Notes under the pieces: model-generated
What the model was told of the DNA's origin: nothing
What the model saw: the letters and a program-made list of their open reading frames with translations, nothing else
Database searches by the model: none
Shown: positions 30,535 through 40,829 of the stretch, piece after piece
Layout: the number at the start of each line of letters is the position of its first letter
How positions within the stretch are numbered: position 1 is the stretch's first letter
DNA from: Pectobacterium punjabense
GTDB lineage: Bacteria > Pseudomonadota > Gammaproteobacteria > Enterobacterales > Enterobacteriaceae
Length of the DNA: 64,000 nt
NCBI RefSeq assembly: GCF_012427845.1
Contig: NZ_CP038498.1
Span: forward strand, 1,922,001 to 1,986,000
Direction: 5' to 3'
Position numbers and translations under genes: made by a program

Positions 30535-31713
30535 TCAGACATCCTTGATGCGCCACATACAATAGATAGAGCCGACGATCATCAGCAGTGCGAAGAAGAA
30601 CACGGCATGATAGCTCCAGATTTCAGCAACGATCCCGGCCAGCGAACCGGAGATGATCCAGCCAACGCGCGTGGTATTGGTAAACAGCGTCGTCGCCGCA
30701 CCGGCCTGTCCAGGCATTAAATCCTGAAAATAGAGCATACCGATTCCGGCCAAAATACCGATGAAAACGGCGTTCAGCACCTGCAATGCCAGCAGCGCGA
30801 TTTCACCATTCAGAAACAGTAGGCCGCCGAAGAACAGTAAACCTGAGGCGACGGCAAGCCGCATCAGGAATCGCTTTCCGAAGCGTTTGGCAACGTAGCC
30901 TGCAATCAGCATCACCGGAATTTCCAGACCAGCGGCAACGCCCATCATGATACCCGCCAGCTTTTCCGGTAGATGCAGTTCATGCACCAGATACAGTGGC
31001 ATATTAATGAGGTAAATCCCGTTGCAGGTCCACATCAAGGTGCATGCAACGAACAACAAGAGCGTGTCGCGGCGGTTGCGACGCGGTGATTCCAGCGTGG
31101 AGGTGGTTTTTTCCACCGCTTTGGGCATGGAGGGCAAAAAGAATTTGACCAGAATACCGCACAAGACAAAGACAACGGCGGCAGTCAGATACATCGTCGT
31201 GAAGCCGAATCCGAGTGCCAGCGCAAAGGCGATAGGCGGGCCAACAACCCAGGCGAGCGAAATTTGGGCGCGAAGGATTGAGCTAAACATCGCTGCTTCA
31301 CGACCGGTTTTATCCGCGTGCTCGCGCGCCAGCGCAAAAAGTTGCGGGTTTGCCGTCGATCCAAAACTGCTCAATAAGACGCCGATAAAGAGCAGAATAA
31401 AGTAGTTACGGTTCCACGCAAACAGCATGCAGGCCAGAGCCCCCAGTAGGCAGCAGACGAAGATCAGCGATTTGCGATCGCCTTGACGATCCGAGCGCGT
31501 TGCCAGTATTTGGCTGACGATAATGCCGATAACCGCACTACCGGTATAAAACATGCCAACAAGGAAAGGACGTGCCTGTACTTCACTGGAAAGAAAAAGG
31601 CTGAGCGTGGGAAGTTGCAGAGCTCCGGCCGTTCCAGTCAGAAAGGCGATAACCAAAAATGCTGACGATGTCAGGTCAAGCGGACGTCGTGTAGTGTTTG
31701 CAGGAGTGAACAT
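30535..31713 (-). CDS. setB: Sugar efflux MFS transporter SetB
   Basis: 392 residues, about twelve spans. TGTAGALQLPTLSLFLSSEV and GSTANPQLFALAREHADKTG are characteristic of the Set family, exporters of sugars such as lactose and glucose analogues. Divergent from fruBKA and in the E. coli position. Physiological substrate unknown. Confidence 0.9.
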   Translation of the reverse strand: MFTPANTTRRPLDLTSSAFLVIAFLTGTAGALQLPTLSLFLSSEVQARPFLVGMFYTGSAVIGIIVSQILATRSDRQGDRKSLIFVCCLLGALACMLFAWNRNYFILLFIGVLLSSFGSTANPQLFALAREHADKTGREAAMFSSILRAQISLAWVVGPPIAFALALGFGFTTMYLTAAVVFVLCGILVKFFLPSMPKAVEKTTSTLESPRRNRRDTLLLFVACTLMWTCNGIYLINMPLYLVHELHLPEKLAGIMMGVAAGLEIPVMLIAGYVAKRFGKRFLMRLAVASGLLFFGGLLFLNGEIALLALQVLNAVFIGILAGIGMLYFQDLMPGQAGAATTLFTNTTRVGWIISGSLAGIVAEIWSYHAVFFFALLMIVGSIYCMWRIKDV

Positions 31714-31945
31714 AAATTGATAGCGCTTGGAAAATAGGCAGAGACTGTCGAGCGCGACAGTCTACTCGCGTTTATAATGAAACCGAAATCTTGTTTCATT
31801 ATTTTTCTTCAGCACGGCTTCAGCCATTTAATGATTTTTATTGGCAGGCAGCGCGCCATCCACGTTAAAATGTGCGTTATGTCAAAATTTTGTTACGTCA
31901 GCAGCGTAGAAAGCTTGCATAAATGTCGTAATAGAATGAGACTTT

Positions 31946-32024
31946 TGAAACGTTTCAGCGGAATTTTTTTTGAAACGCCCTAATAATCGACACATTTTTT
32001 TCTCATAAAAGCTGAAACGATTCA
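31946..32024 (+). promoter_or_regulatory. Cra (FruR) operators upstream of fruBKA
   Basis: Two sites fit the Cra consensus: the perfect palindrome TGAAACGTTTCA at 31946-31957 and TGAAACGATTCA at 32013-32024. A half-site TGAAACG occurs at 31971-31977. Their positions before fruB parallel the two Cra sites of the E. coli fru operon, so repression by Cra relieved by fructose-1-phosphate is expected. Confidence 0.85.
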
Positions 32025-32047
32025 ACTTTCAGCAAGAGAGGAGAGCC

Positions 32048-33181
32048 ATGTTCCAGTTGTCACAGCAAGATATTCATTTGGGTGCAGCGGCCAGTAACAA
32101 GCAGGAAGCTATCCAGCTTGTTGCTTCAGCACTGACTGATGCCGGGTGCGTTAACGCAGGGTATGTCGACGGCATGCTACAGCGTGAACAGCAAACATCG
32201 ACCTATTTGGGAAGCGGCATTGCTATCCCGCACGGCACCACTGATACCCGCGATCTGGTATTGAAGACCGGGGTTCAAGTATTCCAGTTTCCTCAGGGTA
32301 TTGCCTGGGGTGAAGATCAAACCGCCTATGTGGTGTTGGGTATTGCGGCTCGCTCTGATGAACATCTGGCGTTGCTGCGCCAATTGACTCACGTCCTGAG
32401 CGACGACCGCGTAGCGGCACGTCTGGCAAGCACCACATCAGCAGAAGAACTGCGTAGCCTGCTGATGGGTGAGCAGCAGTTGGCGGAGTTCCGCTTTGAC
32501 ACCTCGCTGATTGCGCTGGATGTGGCGACCGATAATCTGTTGACGCTTCAGGCGCTGAACGCCGGTCGCCTTCAGCAGGTTGGTGCCGCAGACGCCAGTT
32601 TTGTCAGCACTACCGTCAGCAATAAACCGCTGAATCTGGGACAAGGTGTGTGGTTCAGCGATAGCGCTGTCGGTAACCTCAGCAGCGCGGCTGCGGTGGC
32701 ACGTCCGGCTGCGCCTTTCAGCGTTGACGGTGAAAACGTGGCTTTGTTGGTCACGGTTGCGGCGGCTGACGATCAGGCTTTTGCGCCTATCGATTACCTG
32801 AGCAACTTGCTGATTGCGCAAAAAGCGGAACGTCTGCTGACGGCTGATGCCCCGACGCTGCTGGCACTTTTGACCAGCGACGTACCGGAAGAAAGCGAAG
32901 TGCTGACGGCCGAATTTACCATTCGTAACGAACACGGTCTGCACGCTCGTCCGGGCACCATGCTGGTGAACGTGATCAAACAGTTCACCAGTGAGATTAC
33001 GGTGACCAATCTGGATGGCACAGGCAAACCGGCAAATGGCCGTAGCCTGATGAAGGTGGTCGCGCTGGGCGTGAAAAAAGGTCACAAACTGCGTTTCACC
33101 GCCAGCGGTAACGATGCGGAGCAAGCACTGGCCGCTATCGGCGACGCGATTACGTCCGGTTTGGGCGAGGGGGCAGCATGA
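32048..33181 (+). CDS. fruB: Fructose PTS diphosphoryl transfer protein FruB (EIIA-HPr)
   Basis: 377 residues. The EIIA domain (about 1-145) holds the phospho-His in GIAIPHGTT; a linker module follows; the HPr-like domain (about 285-377) has its His in [13 protein letters not shown]. It passes phosphate from Enzyme I to FruA. GAGAGGAGAG precedes the ATG. Overlaps fruK by four bases. Confidence 0.96.
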   Translation: MFQLSQQDIHLGAAASNKQEAIQLVASALTDAGCVNAGYVDGMLQREQQTSTYLGSGIAIPHGTTDTRDLVLKTGVQVFQFPQGIAWGEDQTAYVVLGIAARSDEHLALLRQLTHVLSDDRVAARLASTTSAEELRSLLMGEQQLAEFRFDTSLIALDVATDNLLTLQALNAGRLQQVGAADASFVSTTVSNKPLNLGQGVWFSDSAVGNLSSAAAVARPAAPFSVDGENVALLVTVAAADDQAFAPIDYLSNLLIAQKAERLLTADAPTLLALLTSDVPEESEVLTAEFTIRNEHGLHARPGTMLVNVIKQFTSEITVTNLDGTGKPANGRSLMKVVALGVKKGHKLRFTASGNDAEQALAAIGDAITSGLGEGAA

Positions 33182-34116
33182 GCAGGAGAGTAGCCACAAT
33201 CACCCTGAATCCAGCTTACGATCTGGTTGGCTATTGCCCAGAAGTTGAGAAAGGCGAAGTCAATTTGGTTCAGACAGCGGGTCTGCACGCCGCAGGTAAA
33301 GGTATCAACGTTGCCAAGGTGCTGAAAGATCTCGGGATTGATGTCACGGTAGGTGGCTTTCTGGGTAAAGACAATCAGGATGGTTTTCAGCAATTGTTCA
33401 GTGAGCTGGGCATTGCCAACCGTTTCCAGGTTGTGCCAGGACGTACGCGTATTAATGTCAAATTAACCGAAAAAGATGGCGACGTAACCGACTTCAACTT
33501 TTCCGGTTTTGAAGTGACACAGCAAGACTGGCAGCGTTTCGTCAATGATTCGCTGAGCTGGCTGGGACAGTTCGACATGGTCGCGGTGAGCGGCAGTTTA
33601 CCTGCTGGCGTCGATCCTGATGCATTTACCGACTGGATGTCTCGCCTGCGCACGCAGTGTCCTTGCATTATTTTCGACAGCAGCCGTGAAGCGCTGGTGG
33701 CGGGACTGAAGGCCTCTCCTTGGTTGGTGAAACCAAACCGCCGGGAGCTGGAAATATGGGCTGGGCGTAAATTACCTACGCTGGCTGATGTGGTGGATGC
33801 CGCTCACGCGCTGCGTGAACAGGGTATCGCGCACGTTGTGATCTCACTGGGCGCGGAAGGTGCACTGTGGGTGAATGCATCTGGCGCGTGGCGGGCCTTA
33901 CCACCAGCCTGTGATGTGGTAAGTACGGTAGGGGCGGGCGACTCCATGGTTGGGGGGTTGATTTATGGCTTATTAATGCGTGAGTCCAGTGAGCACACTC
34001 TGCGTTTGGCTACGGCGGTTTCGGCTCTGGCCGTCAGCCAAAGTAATGTAGGTATTACCGATCGTCCTCAGTTGGCCGCGATGATGGCGCGTGTCGACCT
34101 GAAACCCTTTAACTGA
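33178..34116 (+). CDS. fruK: 1-phosphofructokinase FruK
   Basis: 312 residues, PfkB family. [18 protein letters not shown] is the N-terminal sugar-binding motif and [12 protein letters not shown] the anion hole with catalytic Asp. It converts fructose-1-phosphate to fructose-1,6-bisphosphate. ATGA overlap with fruB shows translational coupling; fruA follows after 18 bases. Confidence 0.96.
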   Translation: MSRRVATITLNPAYDLVGYCPEVEKGEVNLVQTAGLHAAGKGINVAKVLKDLGIDVTVGGFLGKDNQDGFQQLFSELGIANRFQVVPGRTRINVKLTEKDGDVTDFNFSGFEVTQQDWQRFVNDSLSWLGQFDMVAVSGSLPAGVDPDAFTDWMSRLRTQCPCIIFDSSREALVAGLKASPWLVKPNRRELEIWAGRKLPTLADVVDAAHALREQGIAHVVISLGAEGALWVNASGAWRALPPACDVVSTVGAGDSMVGGLIYGLLMRESSEHTLRLATAVSALAVSQSNVGITDRPQLAAMMARVDLKPFN

Positions 34117-34134
34117 TACAGCAGGAGACAAACA

Positions 34135-35826
34135 ATGAAAACGCTGCTGATTTTGGATAAATCACTGGGCCTGGCGAGAAGCCAACTGGTGAAGAACCTA
34201 CTCGGCGCTGCCGCTGCGAAAGCAGGGGTGACGTTTACAGAACACGCTAACGACGCACAACTGGCGATCGTTCTGGGTGCATCCGCTGCGGCGGACAGTG
34301 CTCTGAATGGCAAGCAGGTTTATGTCGGTGATATCGAACTGGCTGTTTCGCAGCCGGAGGCCTTTTTAGCGAAAGCACAGGCTGAAGCCACGGTCTATCA
34401 GGCCGCTGCGTCAGCTCCTGTTCAGCAGCCAGCAACTGCCAAGCGTATTGTGGCGATAACGGCGTGCCCGACGGGCGTTGCGCACACGTTTATGGCGGCA
34501 GAAGCGATTGAAAGCGAAGCCAAAAAACGCGGCTGGTGGGTTAAAGTGGAAACGCGTGGCTCTGTTGGCGCAGGTAACGCGATTACCCCAGAAGAAGTGG
34601 AGCAGGCCGATCTGGTGATTGTTGCCGCTGATATTGAAGTCGATCTGGCGAAGTTTGCTGGTAAGAAGATGTATCGCACCTCGACGGGGCTGGCACTGAA
34701 AAAGACGGCGCAAGAGTTAGACAAGGCGCAGGCTGAAGCCAAAGTGTATCAGCCATCCGGGCAAGCAAGCGCGGCAAGCGCGAGCGAGTCTGGTCAGAAA
34801 GGCGGGGCAGGCCCGTATCGTCACCTGTTGACCGGCGTGTCTTACATGCTGCCGATGGTGGTAGCGGGTGGTTTGTGTATCGCACTGTCGTTTGTCTTTG
34901 GTATTGAAGCGTTTAAACAGGAAGGTACGCTGGCAGCGGCGCTGATGAAGATCGGCGGCGGTTCTGCCTTTGCGCTGATGGTACCGGTGCTGGCGGGTTA
35001 TATCGCTTTCTCCATTGCGGATCGTCCGGGGTTAACGCCGGGTCTGGTTGGCGGGATGTTGGCTGTCAGTACAGGTGCGGGCTTCCTTGGCGGGATTATT
35101 GCCGGTTTCCTGGCGGGTTATATTGCCAGAGCGATCAACAATAAACTGATTCTGCCGCAAAGTTTGACGGCGCTAAAACCGATCCTGATCATTCCGCTGT
35201 TTGCTACGTTGATCACCGGCCTTATCATGATTTACGTTGTTGGTACGCCAGTGGCGAAAATCCTGACTGGCCTGACAGGCTGGCTGCAATCCATGGGCAC
35301 GGCGAATGCGGTGATTCTGGGTGCAATTCTGGGCGCGATGATGTGTACGGATATGGGCGGCCCGGTTAACAAAGTTGCTTATGTGTTCGGTACCACCTTG
35401 CTCAGTAGCCAGATTTACGCGCCGATGGCCGCCGTCATGGCTGCGGGTATGGTGCCACCGCTGGCGATGGGTCTGGCAACCGTACTGGCAAGTAAGAAAT
35501 TTAACCCGACCGAGCGTGAAGGGGGCAAAGCGGCCTTTGTACTGGGCCTGTGCTTTATCTCCGAAGGGGCAATTCCTTACGCGGCGCGTGATCCGATGCG
35601 CGTTCTTCCTTGCTGCATCATCGGTGGGGCACTGACTGGTGCATTGTCAATGGCGGTTGGGGCTAAGTTAATGGCACCACACGGCGGTTTGTTCGTGCTG
35701 TTGATTCCTGGCGCGATTACCCCGGTTATCGGCTACCTGTTAGCGATCATTGCGGGTACTGTCGTCGCAGGCGTGCTGTACGCACTGCTGAAACGCTCTG
35801 ATGAACAACTGGCGAAAGTTGCGTAA
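34135..35826 (+). CDS. fruA: Fructose PTS permease FruA (EIIB'BC)
   Basis: 563 residues: a degenerate N-terminal IIB' domain (1-100), the true IIB domain with phospho-Cys in ACPTGVAHTFMAAEA (about residue 112), a linker, and the membrane IIC domain from about residue 225 with about eight or more helices. It brings in fructose as fructose-1-phosphate. AGGAGA precedes the ATG. Last gene of fruBKA, closed by a strong terminator. Confidence 0.96.
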   Translation: MKTLLILDKSLGLARSQLVKNLLGAAAAKAGVTFTEHANDAQLAIVLGASAAADSALNGKQVYVGDIELAVSQPEAFLAKAQAEATVYQAAASAPVQQPATAKRIVAITACPTGVAHTFMAAEAIESEAKKRGWWVKVETRGSVGAGNAITPEEVEQADLVIVAADIEVDLAKFAGKKMYRTSTGLALKKTAQELDKAQAEAKVYQPSGQASAASASESGQKGGAGPYRHLLTGVSYMLPMVVAGGLCIALSFVFGIEAFKQEGTLAAALMKIGGGSAFALMVPVLAGYIAFSIADRPGLTPGLVGGMLAVSTGAGFLGGIIAGFLAGYIARAINNKLILPQSLTALKPILIIPLFATLITGLIMIYVVGTPVAKILTGLTGWLQSMGTANAVILGAILGAMMCTDMGGPVNKVAYVFGTTLLSSQIYAPMAAVMAAGMVPPLAMGLATVLASKKFNPTEREGGKAAFVLGLCFISEGAIPYAARDPMRVLPCCIIGGALTGALSMAVGAKLMAPHGGLFVLLIPGAITPVIGYLLAIIAGTVVAGVLYALLKRSDEQLAKVA

Positions 35827-35883
35827 GTTTGAGCATCGTCGTGAATCAAAAGTAATGGCATAACACAAGGATGTGGATGAGAT

Positions 35884-35919
35884 AGCGCCAGTTGGTATTC
35901 ACCAACTGGCGCTTTTTTT
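35884..35919 (+). terminator. Rho-independent terminator of fruBKA
   Basis: Thirteen-base perfect stem AGCGCCAGTTGGT / ACCAACTGGCGCT, four-base loop, then a seven-base T run. It overlaps the last codon of the convergent nfo gene. Confidence 0.95.
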
Positions 35920-36763
35920 AGCATTGGGCTTCAGACTTGAGCCAGGCGATTTCGTCGGCCCAGATATCGGGGTTGATCGTTTCCAGAATCATCGGGATAC
36001 CATCAAAACGGGGATCTTTCATGATGTAGCTGAAGGCGGTTTTGCCGATATTGCCTTCTCCCAGGCTATGGTGTCGGTCAACCCGGCTGCCGAACGCGCT
36101 TTTCGCATCGTTCAAATGCATTCCGCGCAGATAGCGGAACCCAACAATACGGTCAAACTCAGCAAAGGTCGCTGCACAATCTGCCTCTGTCCGCAGATCG
36201 TAGCCGCCAGCGAAAGCGTGGCAGGTATCGATACAGACGCCGACACGGCTTTTATCTTCCACTCCAGCGATGATGGCCGCCAGATGTTCAAAGCGAAAAC
36301 CCAAATTGCTGCCTTGCCCGGCCGTATTTTCAATCACCGCGGTAACGCCGTCCGTTTCCGCCAGCGCGATATTAATGGACTCGGCAATACGTGCCAGACA
36401 GTCCGCTTCCTCAATCTGTTTCAGATGGCTACCGGGGTGAAAATTCAGCAGGCTTAGCCCAAGCTGTTGGCAGCGCGACATTTCATCAATAAACGCGATG
36501 CGTGATTTTTCCAGCGCTTCGCTGTCCGGATGACCCAGATTAATCAGATAGCTGTCGTGGGGAAGAATCTGTGCCGATGTATAGGCGTACTGTTCACACG
36601 CGGCTTTAAAACGGTCAATAACCTCTGTGCTGAGCGGTGCAGCCTGCCATTGGCGCTGATTCTTGGTAAATAAAGCGAAAGCCGTCGCCTTTATTTCATG
36701 TGCGCGAATCACGGCCTGATCGACACCACCTGCTGCGCTAACGTGCGCCCCGATGTATTTCAT
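35918..36763 (-). CDS. nfo: Endonuclease IV (AP endonuclease)
   Basis: 281 residues, TIM-barrel AP endonuclease with the trinuclear zinc ligands visible: [47 protein letters not shown] and ETINPD. It cuts DNA 5' to abasic sites in base-excision repair. In E. coli it is under SoxRS control; no soxbox was sought reliably here. Convergent with fruA. Confidence 0.97.
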   Translation of the reverse strand: MKYIGAHVSAAGGVDQAVIRAHEIKATAFALFTKNQRQWQAAPLSTEVIDRFKAACEQYAYTSAQILPHDSYLINLGHPDSEALEKSRIAFIDEMSRCQQLGLSLLNFHPGSHLKQIEEADCLARIAESINIALAETDGVTAVIENTAGQGSNLGFRFEHLAAIIAGVEDKSRVGVCIDTCHAFAGGYDLRTEADCAATFAEFDRIVGFRYLRGMHLNDAKSAFGSRVDRHHSLGEGNIGKTAFSYIMKDPRFDGIPMILETINPDIWADEIAWLKSEAQC

Positions 36764-36841
36764 GTTGGTCTCCTCGATAACGAAGACATTATGGCATCGT
36801 CGCTTAGGTTAATGAGACGTTAATGAGTAAATAATTTATCG

Positions 36842-37915
36842 TTAGCCGAATAAATGCGCGAAGAACAGATTGATTCCCGCTCCACCGATCACCAGCCAGA
36901 TAAATAAGATCAGTGCCAGCAGCAGCGGTTTTGCTCCCGCCTGACGGATGGCGCTGAATCGGGTTGTCAGGCCCAACGCAACCATCGCCATGGTTAGCAG
37001 CACATTATCGAGTTGAACTAAATGGGCGACGAGCGTTGGAGGAAGTAGTTGGAAAGAATTGAAACCAGCTACGGCGATAAACCCCAGCGCAAACCACGGG
37101 AACATCAGTGGCATGTTCTTTTCTACATCACTTTTTGGTGTCGCTTTCTTCAGGTACAACCCAAGAATGAGAAGGAAAGGGGCCAGCATCATCACGCGTA
37201 GCATCTTGCTGATGACAGCGATGTTTTCCGTTGCGTTATCGACGGCATGTCCTGCGGCAACGGCCTGAGCGACTTCATGTATCGTGGAACCAAAGTACAG
37301 CCCGACGATTTGCGGTGTGACCGCAATCCAGTGATGTTCGAGGTTGAGCTGATAGAGCCACGGATACAAAAACATGGCTGTCGTACCAAAAATTACCACG
37401 GTGGAAACCGCGACGGCAATCGCATTGCTGGACGCTTTGACTACGGGAGCTGTCGCCATGATCGCCGCCGCACCACAGATACTGCTGCCCGCACCGATGA
37501 GAATCACGGTTTCATTGTCGAGCTTCAGCCAGCGCTTTCCTACCCAACAGGCGAGCAAAAATGTCAGCGTGACCACGCTGAGATCGACTGCAATGCCCGT
37601 AAAGCCCACGGCAGCAACCTGCTGCAAGCTGAGACGAAAACCATAAAGTATGATACCCCAGCGCAGTAAATGCTGTTTGACCCACTGCACGCCCGGATCG
37701 CACAGAGGATGACGCTGCGGATAAACGCTATTCCCCAGCACGATCCCGGTCAGGATGGCCAGTGTCAGCGAACCAGGTCCCCAGTGGGCGATTTTCGGAA
37801 TATTTGCCAGCCAGAGAAGTGAAAAAGTTATTACACTGATTAACAGCAGGCCGGGGAATCGCCGTTTCGCGCCATCGGGCGGTGCTATCGTTGTTAATAC
37901 CGTAGGAAGAGCCAT
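36842..37915 (-). CDS. yeiH: YeiH family putative sulfate exporter (UPF0324)
   Basis: About 357 residues, about ten membrane spans. GSSICGAAAIMATAPVVKA, FGSTIHEVAQAVAAGHAV and SKMLRVMMLAPFLLIL match E. coli YeiH. The frame stays open to 38044, but that extension runs over the divergent yeiE start; the ATG at 37915 (MALPTV) is more plausible. Regulated in E. coli by its divergent neighbour YeiE, which supports a link to sulfur compounds. Confidence 0.9.
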   Translation of the reverse strand: MALPTVLTTIAPPDGAKRRFPGLLLISVITFSLLWLANIPKIAHWGPGSLTLAILTGIVLGNSVYPQRHPLCDPGVQWVKQHLLRWGIILYGFRLSLQQVAAVGFTGIAVDLSVVTLTFLLACWVGKRWLKLDNETVILIGAGSSICGAAAIMATAPVVKASSNAIAVAVSTVVIFGTTAMFLYPWLYQLNLEHHWIAVTPQIVGLYFGSTIHEVAQAVAAGHAVDNATENIAVISKMLRVMMLAPFLLILGLYLKKATPKSDVEKNMPLMFPWFALGFIAVAGFNSFQLLPPTLVAHLVQLDNVLLTMAMVALGLTTRFSAIRQAGAKPLLLALILFIWLVIGGAGINLFFAHLFG

Positions 37916-38033
37916 GGATTTGCTGCCTATTCTGACCGTACCGAATTGAGAAGCCAGCTTATAATCCACAAGATTAAAAGAGAAATTGATTATATATTTA
38001 TAACCTATAGATATTTCAGATAAAGAGCGCACT
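37916..38033. promoter_or_regulatory. Divergent yeiH/yeiE control region
   Basis: About 118 AT-rich bases with repeated TTATAA/TTATAT elements (for example TTATATATTTATAA near 37989-38002), suiting a LysR-type regulator that controls itself and the divergent gene. No exact operator can be assigned. Confidence 0.45.
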
Positions 38034-38906
38034 ATGCATATCACGTTACGTCAGCTGGAAGTCTTTGCTGAAGTCCTGAAAAGTGGTTCAACAACGCAGG
38101 CCTCCGTTGTACTCGCCCTTTCTCAATCGGCGGTCAGCGCCGCTTTGGCGGATTTAGAAGGGCAATTGGGCGTTCAACTCTTCGACCGCGTAGGTAAACG
38201 ACTCGTGGTTAATGAACACGGCCGTTTGCTTTATCCCAAGGCGCTGGCGTTACTTGAACAGTCAATCGAGATTGAACAGCTCTTCCGGCGTGATAATGGG
38301 GCGCTGCGTATTTATGCCAGCAGTACCATCGGGAACTATTTACTGCCTGCGATGATTGCCCGCTATCGCCATGATTACCCTGAAATTCCGCTTGAACTGC
38401 ATGTCGGTAATACGAAAGATGTCATTACTCGCGTGTCTGAATTCAGTGTTGACTTAGGCTTGATTGAAGGACCTTGTCATCACCCTGATTTGATTACCCA
38501 ACCCTGGCTGGAAGATGAGCTGGTGGTGTTTTGTTCTCCCGAACACCCACTCAGTCGGGGCGCGGTATCGTTAGCCGCGCTGGCGGATGCACATTGGATC
38601 TTGCGTGAACGCGGCTCGGGCACACGCGAAGTGCTTGATCATTTGCTGCTAACGCACCTGTCGCATTTTCATCTGGTGATGGAGTTAGGCAATTCCGAGG
38701 CGATTAAGCATGCGGTTCGCCACGGAATTGGCATCAGTTGCCTGTCGCGGCATGTGATTGCCGAGCAGTTGGCGGCAGGCTCGCTGGTAGAATTGAAGGT
38801 GCCATTGCCTAAGCTCACGCGTACCTTGTATCTGGTGCACCACCGGCAGAAACATCTTTCAAATGTGTTGCGACGTTTCCTGAGTTATTGCTGTGAAACG
38901 GTATAG
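38034..38906 (+). CDS. yeiE: LysR family regulator YeiE
   Basis: 290 residues. N-terminal winged helix-turn-helix ([20 protein letters not shown], then [20 protein letters not shown]) and a C-terminal effector domain ([35 protein letters not shown]). Close to E. coli YeiE, reported to regulate yeiH and genes tied to sulfite and iron. ATG at 38034 after AAAGAG. Confidence 0.93.
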   Translation: MHITLRQLEVFAEVLKSGSTTQASVVLALSQSAVSAALADLEGQLGVQLFDRVGKRLVVNEHGRLLYPKALALLEQSIEIEQLFRRDNGALRIYASSTIGNYLLPAMIARYRHDYPEIPLELHVGNTKDVITRVSEFSVDLGLIEGPCHHPDLITQPWLEDELVVFCSPEHPLSRGAVSLAALADAHWILRERGSGTREVLDHLLLTHLSHFHLVMELGNSEAIKHAVRHGIGISCLSRHVIAEQLAAGSLVELKVPLPKLTRTLYLVHHRQKHLSNVLRRFLSYCCETV

Positions 38907-39041
38907 CGGAGCTATTTTCTGCTGCTAATAATCGGGCGTGAGTTATTAACCTCTCTTATAACTCGACGATCTTAACTATTCAGAGCAAGGCTATTTGCTA
39001 CAATCCCGCCTCGATTTTTAGCACGAGCATGCAGGATAACA

Positions 39042-40517
39042 ATGGCTCAGCACGATATTCAACAAACTACACAGGGCGCACCGACCCTGCGCCGCGAACT
39101 AAAAGCGCGGCATTTAACGATGATCGCGATTGGCGGATCGATTGGAACCGGGTTATTTGTCGCTTCGGGTGCGACGGTTTCACAAGCGGGCCCGGGGGGC
39201 GCACTCCTGTCATATGCTCTGATTGGGCTGATGGTTTACTTCCTGATGACCAGTCTGGGCGAACTGGCGGCATTTATGCCGGTTTCTGGCTCGTTCTCTA
39301 CCTACGGTTCCCGCTATGTTGAAGAAGGTTTCGGCTTCGCGTTGGGGTGGAACTACTGGTACAACTGGGCGGTGACCATTGCGGTCGATCTGGTTGCGGC
39401 ACAGTTAGTGATGGGATACTGGTTCCCCGAGGTTTCGGGCTGGATCTGGAGCGCCTTGTTTCTCGCGCTGATGTTCCTGCTTAACTACATTTCCGTGAAA
39501 GGGTTTGGCGAAGCCGAGTATTGGTTCTCACTGATTAAAGTGACGACGGTCATTATTTTCATTGCCGTTGGCGTAATGATGATTACGGGTATCATGAGCG
39601 GTGCGGAAAATGCGGGATTCCACAACTGGCAAATCGGTGATGCGCCGTTTGCGGGAGGATTCTCCGCCATGATCGGTGTGGCGATGATTGTTGGCTTCTC
39701 TTTCCAGGGCACGGAACTGATTGGTGTCGCTGCGGGTGAATCTAAAGATCCAGGGAAAAATATACCGCGTGCGATTCGCCAGGTTTTCTGGCGCATCCTG
39801 CTGTTCTACATCTTTGCGATTCTGATTATCAGCTTAATCATTCCGTATACTGACCCGAACTTGCTGCGTAATGATGTAAAAGACATTACGGTCAGTCCGT
39901 TCACACTCGTGTTTGAGAATGCGGGACTGCTGTCTGCCGCTGCGGTGATGAATGCGGTTATCCTGACGGCGGTGCTGTCGGCGGGTAACTCCGGGATGTA
40001 CGCCTCTACGCGTATGTTGTTTACACTGGCATCGGAAGGTAAAGCACCACGTATTTTCGCTAAGCTGTCGAAAGGCGGCGTGCCGCGCAATGCGCTGTAT
40101 GCCACAACGGTGGTAGCGGCGCTGTGTTTCCTGTCTTCTTTGTATGGCAACCAAACGGTTTATCTGTGGCTGCTGAATACCTCCGGCATGACGGGATTTA
40201 TTGCCTGGTTGGGGATTGCAATCAGCCATTATCGTTTCCGCCGTGGCTACGTGCTACAAGGGCATGACCTGAATCGTCTGCCTTATCAATCGCGTTTCTT
40301 CCCACTAGGACCGATCTTCGCGTTTGTACTCTGTCTGATCATTACGTTGGGGCAGAATTATCAGGCGTTTCTGGAAGATAAAATCGACTGGTATGGTGTG
40401 ACGGCGACGTACATCGGTATTCCGCTGTTCCTGCTGATTTGGCTCGGTTATAAGCTGTATCGTGGAACGGGCTTCATCAAGTATCAGGATATGACGTTCC
40501 CAGATCATAAAGATTAA
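39042..40517 (+). CDS. lysP: Lysine-specific permease LysP
   Basis: 491 residues, amino acid-polyamine-organocation family, twelve spans. RRELKARHLTMIAIGGSIGT and VEEGFGFALGWNYWYNWAV match E. coli LysP nearly residue for residue. Besides importing lysine, E. coli LysP inhibits the acid sensor CadC. Start ATG at 39042. A terminator follows. Confidence 0.96.
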   Translation: MAQHDIQQTTQGAPTLRRELKARHLTMIAIGGSIGTGLFVASGATVSQAGPGGALLSYALIGLMVYFLMTSLGELAAFMPVSGSFSTYGSRYVEEGFGFALGWNYWYNWAVTIAVDLVAAQLVMGYWFPEVSGWIWSALFLALMFLLNYISVKGFGEAEYWFSLIKVTTVIIFIAVGVMMITGIMSGAENAGFHNWQIGDAPFAGGFSAMIGVAMIVGFSFQGTELIGVAAGESKDPGKNIPRAIRQVFWRILLFYIFAILIISLIIPYTDPNLLRNDVKDITVSPFTLVFENAGLLSAAAVMNAVILTAVLSAGNSGMYASTRMLFTLASEGKAPRIFAKLSKGGVPRNALYATTVVAALCFLSSLYGNQTVYLWLLNTSGMTGFIAWLGIAISHYRFRRGYVLQGHDLNRLPYQSRFFPLGPIFAFVLCLIITLGQNYQAFLEDKIDWYGVTATYIGIPLFLLIWLGYKLYRGTGFIKYQDMTFPDHKD

Positions 40518-40566
40518 TCAGGGTAATGCGGTCAATGCGGGCCGCTTTTTACCTCGATCTCTCCTC

Positions 40567-40601
40567 ACGCCACTGATGAAACTTTTATCAGTGGCGTTTT
40601 C
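40567..40601 (+). terminator. Rho-independent terminator of lysP
   Basis: Eleven-base perfect stem ACGCCACTGAT / ATCAGTGGCGT with a nine-base loop, then TTTTCTTTC. Confidence 0.9.
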
Positions 40602-40829
40602 TTTCTTCAAACTCATCTTTTTGTATCAAATATTTTGAATGTCTTTGTTGCTGCCTGCGCCATCCTGATTATTTTCTATTCTTTCAATTAAGTGAGTTCT
40701 CACTGCGAAAATCGACATTTATAAACGGGAGTTAAACGAAATTAAAAACGCTAATAATTATCATTTACGTTTTTATGCATTCCTTTACACTATTTTTCGC
40801 AAAAAAATTCAATAAAATAACGAGGAATC
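40602..40829 (+). promoter_or_regulatory. Promoter region of TonB receptor with Fur-like box
   Basis: AT-rich leader. The stretch at 40751-40768, CTAATAATTATCATTTAC, is the inverse of GTAAATGATAATTATTAG and fits the Fur box hexamer pattern GATAAT with few mismatches. Iron repression is expected for such a receptor. Confidence 0.65.

Noticed and set aside
36842..38044. Longer yeiH product starting at 38044
   Set aside because: The extra 43 residues overlap the divergent yeiE start, lack resemblance to YeiH, and would erase the shared promoter region.
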